Assembly: GCF_002750855.1 (NCBI RefSeq)
Contig: NZ_NWUC01000001.1
Span: 372,001-436,000, forward strand
Direction of reading: 5' to 3'
DNA from: Neopararhizobium haloflavum
GTDB taxonomy: Bacteria > Pseudomonadota > Alphaproteobacteria > Rhizobiales > Rhizobiaceae
Length of the DNA: 64,000 nucleotides
Positions 58,143 to 64,000 of the stretch are shown here, in pieces. The notes beneath the pieces are model-generated. The model worked only from the letters and a program-made list of their open reading frames with translations. It was not told where the DNA came from and made no database searches. The first letter of the stretch is position 1; each line of letters opens with the position of its first letter. Made by a program: the position numbers and the translations under genes.

Positions 58143-59588
58143 TTGCCTGCCGTTTTCAGGAACATCCTGCCTGCCATAGCGGCCCTTTGGATGATGATGG
58201 GCCTATCCATGGGCATACCTGCCCTTGTCGACTGGGCGGACAGAAGCAGAGGGTATGTCGACTTTCTCTCCGTCGCGACGCTCGTGACGTTGTCCGGTGG
58301 TCTCGTCTTCGTCGCCATGCGCGGCCCGAGCGCGCAGTGGAAACGCCGCGAAGGCATCCTCTTCGTCAACGCGGCATGGCTGTCGATGTCGCTGGCCGGC
58401 GCGATTCCACTTTATCTTTCCGATCTCGATATCGGTTTCACCGATGCCTTCTTCGAGTCCGCCTCCGGCCTGACGACCACCGGCTCCACCGTGCTTTCGG
58501 GACTGGACTCCATGGATCGCGGAATTTTGATGTGGCGATCGATGCTGCAGTGGTTTGGTGGCATCGGCTTCGTCGTGCTTGCGACGTTCCTCCTGCCGGT
58601 CATCGGTTCGGGCGGTCAGCAGCTTTTCACGTTGGAGTCGTCCGATACCGCCGAAAAGCCGTTCGCGCGGTTCCGTCAATATGCCGTGCACATCGCCATC
58701 TTATACCTGGCGGTGACCGCGTTCTGCTTTGCCGTCTATCTCGCCCTCGGCATGAATGCGTTCGACGCGATCAATCACGCCTTCACCACCGTATCGACCG
58801 GCGGGTATTCGACATCGGATTCCTCGATGGGCAAGTTCCAGTCCGAGCCAGTCCTGTGGGCCTCGAGCTTTTTCATGCTGATTTCGAGCCTGCCGTTCAT
58901 CTACCTGATCCAGATCGTCTTTGCCCGCCAGCACCGCCTTGAGCCGCAGATCGCCTGCTATCTCTCGACACTTGCGGTATCTGTGGCGCTCCTCATGCTG
59001 ATCATCTCCTGGCGCGATGTGGAGACGCAGTTCGATCCGCTCGTCACGACCGTCTTTCATGTTCTCGCCGTCGTGACGACAACGGGTTATGCCGCCGAGG
59101 ACTATACGCTATGGCATTCCAGCGTTGCGGCCGTCTTCTTCCTGATCACGTTTCTGGGCGGCTGTTCGGGCTCCACCTCCGGCGGGTTCAAGGCCTATCG
59201 CATGGTGGTCGTGGCGCAGACGATCCGCCAGCACGTCTGGCGTGTGATGTATCCCAGATGGAGCGGCAGCGCGCGCTACGGGGCTCAACGTCTTTCGTCG
59301 CGCGATACGGCGGATGCGATGACATTCGCCTTTCTCTACTTTTCGACATTTGCCGTCGTTGCCACAGCTCTTCAGGTCATCGGGCTCGATGTCGCAACGA
59401 GCGTCAGCGCGTCGGCCACCGCGATCGCCAACGTCGGTCCCGGCCTTGGCGAGATCATCGGCCCGGCCGGCAATTTTTCCACGCTGCCGGTCTCGGCCAA
59501 ATGGATCCTTGTCTTCGCGATGATCGCGGGGCGACTGGAGATGATGGTGGTCTATGTGCTGGCGCTGAGTGCCTTCTGGCGCTGGTGA
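58143..59588 (+). CDS. trkH: Trk-type potassium uptake channel subunit TrkH
   Basis: A 481-residue membrane protein of the TrkH family. Four pore loops with the selectivity-filter Gly are visible: GLTTTGSTVLSG, TVSTGGYSTSD, VVTTTGYAAED and ATAIANVGPGLGE. The third-domain gating segment GGCSGSTSGGFKAYR is intact. It starts at TTG 58143; an in-frame stop at 58119 and the position of the first helix make a longer form impossible. The TrkA NAD-binding partner is not in the window. It is divergent from kdp. Confidence 0.95.
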   Translation: MPAVFRNILPAIAALWMMMGLSMGIPALVDWADRSRGYVDFLSVATLVTLSGGLVFVAMRGPSAQWKRREGILFVNAAWLSMSLAGAIPLYLSDLDIGFTDAFFESASGLTTTGSTVLSGLDSMDRGILMWRSMLQWFGGIGFVVLATFLLPVIGSGGQQLFTLESSDTAEKPFARFRQYAVHIAILYLAVTAFCFAVYLALGMNAFDAINHAFTTVSTGGYSTSDSSMGKFQSEPVLWASSFFMLISSLPFIYLIQIVFARQHRLEPQIACYLSTLAVSVALLMLIISWRDVETQFDPLVTTVFHVLAVVTTTGYAAEDYTLWHSSVAAVFFLITFLGGCSGSTSGGFKAYRMVVVAQTIRQHVWRVMYPRWSGSARYGAQRLSSRDTADAMTFAFLYFSTFAVVATALQVIGLDVATSVSASATAIANVGPGLGEIIGPAGNFSTLPVSAKWILVFAMIAGRLEMMVVYVLALSAFWRW

Positions 59589-59667
59589 TGCGAGCAGTCT
59601 GCTCTCGAACACGGCCATGGGCCAAAGTGCCATAGATCAGCCGGACAATCAGAGCCTGGAAAGTGTG

Positions 59668-59744
59668 TGGTGGGCCCGGAGGGACTCGAACCCCCAACCA
59701 AGCGGTTATGAGCCGCCGGCTCTAACCAATTGAGCTACAGGCCC
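59668..59744 (-). tRNA. tRNA with CAU anticodon (Met or Ile2)
   Basis: A complete 77-base cloverleaf including encoded CCA. The acceptor GGGCCTG pairs with CGGGCCC (one G-U), the D arm is GTAGCTCAATTGGTTAGAG, the anticodon loop CTCATAA gives CAU at 59708-59710, and the T loop is GGTTCGAGTCC. It lacks the initiator features. CAU serves elongator Met, or Ile2 after TilS lysidinylation; the CGCTTGGT after the anticodon stem resembles E. coli tRNA-Ile2, so identity is open. Confidence 0.95.
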
Positions 59745-59901
59745 CACCTGGGGCGCAATGGCCCCGTGCGCGACGCTCGATCGGGCGGCGCGGCTTCGCT
59801 CCTAAAGCAAATTTGCAGGGCTCACAAGCCGGTGCCGCAATTGCCACACATTCCCTTCTCAACACTCCGGCTTCACGCATCGCATTCAAGGAGCCTCATC
59901 A

Positions 59902-60663
59902 ATGATCAGCACTCAACTCCGCATGGCCATGCTCGCGGTGCTCGTCGTGCCCGCCGGGATGAACAGCCCGGTTTTTGCCCAGCCGCAGGCGGTCGAGACG
60001 CGACAGGAACAGCCGGGCACGATCTCCGTCACCGGTGAGGGGGACGCGGCCGTCGCGCCGGACATGGCGCTGGTCACGCTGACGGTCCTGCGCGAAGCGG
60101 AGACGGCGCGTCAGGCGCTCGACGACAGCAATGAGGCGATGGAGGAAGTCCTTCAGGCGATGCGCGACGAGGACATTGCCGAGCGCGATCTGCAGACCTC
60201 GGGGTTCGGCATCAACCCGCAATATGTCTATCCGAATGGCGAGAACGAGGTGCGCGAGCCGCGTATTACCGGCTATGAGGTCTCCAACACGCTGACGGTG
60301 CGCTTGCGTGATCTCGAAAAGCTCGGGGCGCTTCTCGATGCATCGGTCTCGCTCGGGGTGAACCAGGGCGGCAACATCGTCTTCACCAATAACGATCCCG
60401 CGCAAACGCTGGCCGAAGCGCGGGAAGACGCGGTCGGGGATGCACGGGCACGCGCCGAGACACTTGCTGACGCCGCCGGGGTGTCGCTCGGACGCATCCT
60501 TCGCATCGATGAGAGCACGCAGGCCCCGCCGCCCATGCCGATGGCGCGGGCCGAGATGGCGAAAAGCTTTGCCGCCGATGCCAGCGTGCCGGTGGCGAGC
60601 GGCGAAAATCTCTACCACGTCACCGTCACGATGACCTTCGAGATCGACGAAGACGCGGAATAG
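59902..60663 (+). CDS. SIMPL-domain periplasmic protein (BP26/OMP28 homolog)
   Basis: A 253-residue protein with a Sec signal peptide (cleavage near VFAQ) and a SIMPL/DUF541 domain: TISVTGEGDAAVAPDMALVT at its start and GYEVSNTLTVRLRDLEKLG in the centre. The Brucella homolog BP26 is a periplasmic immunogen that forms a channel-like oligomer. Function here is unknown. It starts at ATG 59902 and ends in a bidirectional terminator. Confidence 0.92.
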   Translation: MISTQLRMAMLAVLVVPAGMNSPVFAQPQAVETRQEQPGTISVTGEGDAAVAPDMALVTLTVLREAETARQALDDSNEAMEEVLQAMRDEDIAERDLQTSGFGINPQYVYPNGENEVREPRITGYEVSNTLTVRLRDLEKLGALLDASVSLGVNQGGNIVFTNNDPAQTLAEAREDAVGDARARAETLADAAGVSLGRILRIDESTQAPPPMPMARAEMAKSFAADASVPVASGENLYHVTVTMTFEIDEDAE

Positions 60664-60674
60664 TGCGAAACGCA

Positions 60675-60708
60675 GAAAGCCCCGCCGAGGTGACGTGGCG
60701 GGGCTTTC
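60675..60708. terminator. Bidirectional terminator
   Basis: A 12-bp stem GAAAGCCCCGCC/GGCGGGGCTTTC with a ten-base loop lies between two convergent genes, the SIMPL protein and the small exported protein. Short T-runs form the ends of the stem on both strands. Confidence 0.8.
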
Positions 60709-60740
60709 CACAGGCGGGGCCGATCGGCGTCCCTGGCTGA

Positions 60741-61094
60741 TTAACGGGAAGCGATGATCGGGCAGCCGCGCTGATTTGCGAACACCAGGCGAACGGGGTG
60801 GCCGCGGCTGAATCCCTTGACAGCAACGCGGCGCGGCGCGTTGCGCACGACGTGGGCGCGATGCACGCCCATGCGGCTTGCCTTGTGAACAGCCTGACGC
60901 GGATCGCAGTAGTTGCGGGCATAGCGCGGCGGGGCGTGGCGGTGGCGCACGATGGGCGCATTGCCAAAGCGGAATTCGAAGCTGGCCTGCGCAGCCGCGG
61001 GCTGGCTGGTTGCGGCGGTTGTCGCCACTGCGCCGATGCCGCCGAGGGCCAGCATTGCACTCAGGGCAGCGGTCTTGATGATCTTTGCAAACAT
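60741..61094 (-). CDS. Small exported basic protein, unknown function
   Basis: A 117-residue protein with a signal peptide (cleavage near PAAAQA) and a mature basic domain containing YCDPRQAVHKASRMGVHRAHV and a late GCPI: two cysteines likely to pair. I recognise this as a recurrent small rhizobial exported family without a known role. It is monocistronic. Confidence 0.82.
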   Translation of the reverse strand: MFAKIIKTAALSAMLALGGIGAVATTAATSQPAAAQASFEFRFGNAPIVRHRHAPPRYARNYCDPRQAVHKASRMGVHRAHVVRNAPRRVAVKGFSRGHPVRLVFANQRGCPIIASR

Positions 61095-61241
61095 GTCTTC
61101 TCTCCACCAGACAAACAGGGCTTATCAATCTGAAACGCGATCACCGTCCCGAGCGATCTGTTTTCGAGATTAGGTCCTGATGCCTGAACGGAGATGGAAC
61201 CGGCCGTTCATGGCCCGTTCATCCGCAAGGTGTGCAAGAAA

Positions 61242-61649
61242 TCAGTCTTCGCCGAGCGCAGCGTGAAAGCGGTCCTGATCGAGATATCGGGAAAGCCGGG
61301 AAATCCGCCCGCCTTCCATTTCAGCGACGAGCACGGCGGGAACGGAATAGGATTGTCCCTCGGCAGGCCCGAACTGCGGCAGCGACATATCATAGATGCC
61401 ACGCAGCGTGACTTCGGCGGCGACCCGGCTGCCATCGTCCGATGCCAGGAACAGGCGGTCGCCATGCCGTTCCTTGAGCGCCGTCGCCCGCTCGATCAAG
61501 GTGTCGCGAACGGCGCTTGCTCCGATGATCCGGTCACCGAAGCCCGGATCATAGGCCACCTCGGCGGATAGCAGCGAAGCAATGGCCGTTCCGTCCTGTC
61601 GGTCGAGCGCGTCAAGAAACGAATCGATAGGCGATGTGTGGTCGCTCAT
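61242..61649 (-). CDS. SnoaL/NTF2-like domain protein
   Basis: A 135-residue protein of the cone-shaped NTF2/SnoaL fold: helix SPIDSFLDALDRQDGTAIASL, strands around VAAEVTLRGIYDM, and the closing strand GRISRLSRYLDQDRFH typical of ketosteroid-isomerase-like proteins. Such proteins bind or isomerise small hydrophobic ligands; no specific substrate is indicated. The ATG at 61649 gives the domain without the Pro-rich extension that an upstream start would add. Confidence 0.82.
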   Translation of the reverse strand: MSDHTSPIDSFLDALDRQDGTAIASLLSAEVAYDPGFGDRIIGASAVRDTLIERATALKERHGDRLFLASDDGSRVAAEVTLRGIYDMSLPQFGPAEGQSYSVPAVLVAEMEGGRISRLSRYLDQDRFHAALGED

Positions 61650-61674
61650 GGAGGCATCCTCAGGGTGTGATGGA

Positions 61675-61899
61675 TCAGCAGACGACGGCAACACCTGTTG
61701 CAGGGTCAACGCAGAGGGCCGTACTCGACCGGTCGGTCGTCGCCCGTGCGCCACCGGGGCCGATCTCTGCGCGGCCGGTCCGGCTGTCGATCTCCACACG
61801 GCCGTTGGAGGCGCTGGCGGACGCGACGCCGCCTGTGACATATCCGCTGGCACATCCGCTCGCCGTAACGGCGATGAAGAGAAGGGCGATCGATTTCAT
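61675..61899 (-). CDS. Small putative lipoprotein
   Basis: A 74-residue protein with a hydrophobic N-terminal segment MKSIALLFIAVTASGC, whose Cys could be lipidated (the -3 residue is Ala rather than Leu). The mature part is Gly/Ala/Ser/Arg-rich with two cysteines in ALCVDPATGVAVVC. No family is recognised. No strong ribosome site precedes the ATG; starts at 61926 and 61938 are possible. It lies 25 bp upstream of the SnoaL-like gene. Confidence 0.5.
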   Translation of the reverse strand: MKSIALLFIAVTASGCASGYVTGGVASASASNGRVEIDSRTGRAEIGPGGARATTDRSSTALCVDPATGVAVVC

Positions 61900-61975
61900 G
61901 AAAGGGGTGGCGGGGCTGTCGGTCATGCTTTTGTGCATCGTTTCATCCCATTGCCTTGGAAATTCTCAATAAAGT

Positions 61976-61996
61976 CGCCCGGCATAAGCCGGGCGA
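61976..61996 (-). terminator. Terminator downstream of the Ala/Pro-rich membrane protein gene
   Basis: An 8-bp stem CGCCCGGC/GCCGGGCG with ATAA/TTAT loop, followed on the minus strand by ACTTTATTG. It lies 65 bases beyond the stop of the gene at 62062-62442. Confidence 0.6.
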
Positions 61997-62061
61997 AGTC
62001 GTTTCCGCGCGTTCTTGTTGTTACTCGGGATCACGGCGCGGACCGTACCCTCTATCTGGAA

Positions 62062-62442
62062 TTACTGTGCCGGTGCGGGCTCCGCGTCGGCAGGGGCTTC
62101 CGTCGCCGGGGCGGCGTCGTCGGCAGGAGCGGCGTCATCGGCAGGCGCCGGAGCCTCTTCGGCCGGCGCGGCATCCGGCGCGGGCGCTGCATCGCCGCCA
62201 CTGTCGGCAGGAGCCGTCACGTCGACATCAACGCCAGCTCCGCCTTCTCCGCCACCGCTGTTCATATAGAAGAACGCGGCTATGGCGACGACAACCACGA
62301 GCAGGCCCGCGATGAACCAGCCGGAACCGCCGCCGCTGCTGCCGGTGTTGTTGGTCACGACGGTTTCGCGCGTATGGGTGTGAACCGGGTCCACCGGGCG
62401 GGGCGGGGTGCTGGGGTCGTTGGGATCTCTGTGGTCAGCCAT
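62062..62442 (-). CDS. Single-span membrane protein with Ala/Pro/Asp-rich tail
   Basis: A 126-residue protein: a polar N-terminus (HRDPNDPSTPPRPVDPVH), one membrane helix (GWFIAGLLVVVVAIAAFFY), then a low-complexity acidic tail of Ala, Pro, Asp and Glu that would be periplasmic or extracytoplasmic. GGAGG lies five bases before the ATG. No family is recognised beyond this common rhizobial architecture. The repeats APADDAAPADDAAP suggest slippage-prone growth. Confidence 0.75.
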   Translation of the reverse strand: MADHRDPNDPSTPPRPVDPVHTHTRETVVTNNTGSSGGGSGWFIAGLLVVVVAIAAFFYMNSGGGEGGAGVDVDVTAPADSGGDAAPAPDAAPAEEAPAPADDAAPADDAAPATEAPADAEPAPAQ

Positions 62443-62547
62443 CGCGGCCTCCTTGTTGCGTTGATCGGCAGATGAACGCGGAGCGCGCAGTAACGTTCCC
62501 GTGAAGGTCAAGAGCCTGCTAAATGAGCATGTTTCGAAGCGACGGGC

Positions 62548-62958
62548 TCAGTCCGACAGCGAAAGGATGACCTGACGGCTGTGTGGTCGGCTGCGGTGCT
62601 CGAAAAGGTAGATTCCTTGCCACCTGCCGAGGAGCAGCCTGCCTGCTTCGATCGGAATGGTCAGCGCCGTTTGTGTCAATGCCGCCTTGATGTGCGCCGG
62701 CATGTCATCGGGGCCTTCGGTCGTATGTGTGATCCAGGCCATGCCTTCAGGAACCAGTCGGGTGAAGAAGGTCTGAAGGTCGCGGCGAACGTCCGGATCG
62801 GCGTTTTCCTGGATGAGCAGCGAGGCGGAGGTGTGACGGAGGAAGAGATGCACAAGCCCGCTGCTGTCCCGACCGTCCGCGACGAAGCGTGCGACATCGT
62901 CGGTTACCTCATAGAGGCCCCCACCATTTGTCTCGATCTCGATCGTCGTGCGCTGCAT
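62548..62958 (-). CDS. yjbQ: YjbQ-family protein (secondary thiamine-phosphate synthase-like)
   Basis: A 136-residue YjbQ/UPF0047 protein. HLFLRHTSASLLIQENADPD, WITHTTEGPDDMPAHIKAAL and GRWQGIYLFEHR are the three family blocks with conserved His residues. Family members can complement thiamine-phosphate synthase mutants weakly; the natural role is unclear. The ATG at 62958 lies six bases after GGAGG; two upstream Met codons are too close to that site. Confidence 0.93.
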   Translation of the reverse strand: MQRTTIEIETNGGGLYEVTDDVARFVADGRDSSGLVHLFLRHTSASLLIQENADPDVRRDLQTFFTRLVPEGMAWITHTTEGPDDMPAHIKAALTQTALTIPIEAGRLLLGRWQGIYLFEHRSRPHSRQVILSLSD

Positions 62959-62981
62959 GGCCATCCTCCACACCGAATGAA

Positions 62982-63010
62982 AAAGCCCGGCACGAGGCCG
63001 GGCTTTGTTT
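62982..63010. terminator. Bidirectional terminator after rpoD
   Basis: A 10-bp stem AAAGCCCGGC/GCCGGGCTTT with a five-base loop has TTTTTCATT on the minus strand and TTTGTTT on the plus strand. It lies between the rpoD stop and the yjbQ start, and mainly ends the rpoD transcript. Confidence 0.82.
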
Positions 63011-63024
63011 GAATGATGGTCGCA

Positions 63025-64000
<976 letters not shown>

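Noticed and set aside
59668-59744. Initiator tRNA-fMet
   Set aside because: The first acceptor pair is a normal G-C and the anticodon stem lacks the three G-C pairs of initiators.
59899-61128. 409-codon minus-strand open frame opposite the BP26 gene
   Set aside because: It would also read through a strong hairpin and overlap the small exported protein in another frame; the product is low complexity.

Overview
The window is ordinary chromosomal DNA from a high-GC alphaproteobacterium, almost certainly of the order Hyphomicrobiales (Rhizobiales). The markers for this are an LsrB/VtlR regulator beside trxB, an LpcC/LpsB-type LPS-core mannosyltransferase after greA and carB, a BA14K-family protein, a BP26/SIMPL protein, the petABC-apt order, a PetP/PetR pair and a CTC-type L25. 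The genus cannot be fixed from the sequence alone. I see no insertion sequence, prophage, integron, CRISPR array or rRNA. About 67 protein genes (one cut by the right edge) and one tRNA are supported.

Layout. 1-5.2 kb: a small unknown protein, an isolated SoxR-like dyad, trmL on the minus strand and two tandem paralogous ABC exporters. 5.4-8.8 kb: the cytochrome bc1 operon petABC, a terminator and apt. 8.8-12.5 kb (minus): a translationally coupled MaoC-like pair, ychF, pth and rplY. 12.8-20.3 kb: ilvD, then a minus-strand run lgt-midA-pgeF-M24-lipoprotein and prs. 20.5-22.8 kb: ubiK, a YbjN protein, proC and csaA. 22.9-26.7 kb: a minus-strand petP-petR-histidine kinase group, divergent from ilvE across an inverted repeat. 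26.8-33.7 kb: an MBL hydrolase, BA14K, a cold-shock protein, a DMT transporter, DUF1176, DUF1499, an EAL protein and aspartate aminotransferase. 33.8-45.2 kb: lsrB-trxB, lrp, an FkbM methyltransferase, LPS-core glycosyltransferases, greA, carB and a small Xre protein. 45.4-49.9 kb: a YpfJ-type metallopeptidase, a TadG-like protein, DUF4239 and Amj. 50-59.6 kb: the complete kdp operon, read leftwards as micro-ORF-kdpF-A-B-C-D-E, divergent from trkH. 59.7-64 kb: a CAU tRNA, BP26, several small exported proteins, yjbQ and the 3' part of rpoD.

Functional themes. Respiration (petABC with the PetP/PetR-type regulators 17 kb away, and ubiK for ubiquinone), envelope and LPS building (lgt, LPS-core glycosyltransferases, amj, TadG, lipoproteins), amino-acid and nucleotide synthesis (ilvD, ilvE, proC, aatA, carB, prs, apt), redox control (trxB-lsrB, the SoxR-like dyad) and potassium homeostasis (kdp plus trkH) dominate. 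The most rewarding points are: a 27-residue hydrophobic micro-ORF ahead of kdpF, with a KdpE-like box between kdp and trkH; a perfect dyad that resets the start of the MarR regulator; an M24-fold enzyme that has lost every metal ligand; a TadG-like protein with a broken MIDAS motif; and the orphan SoxR-like promoter.
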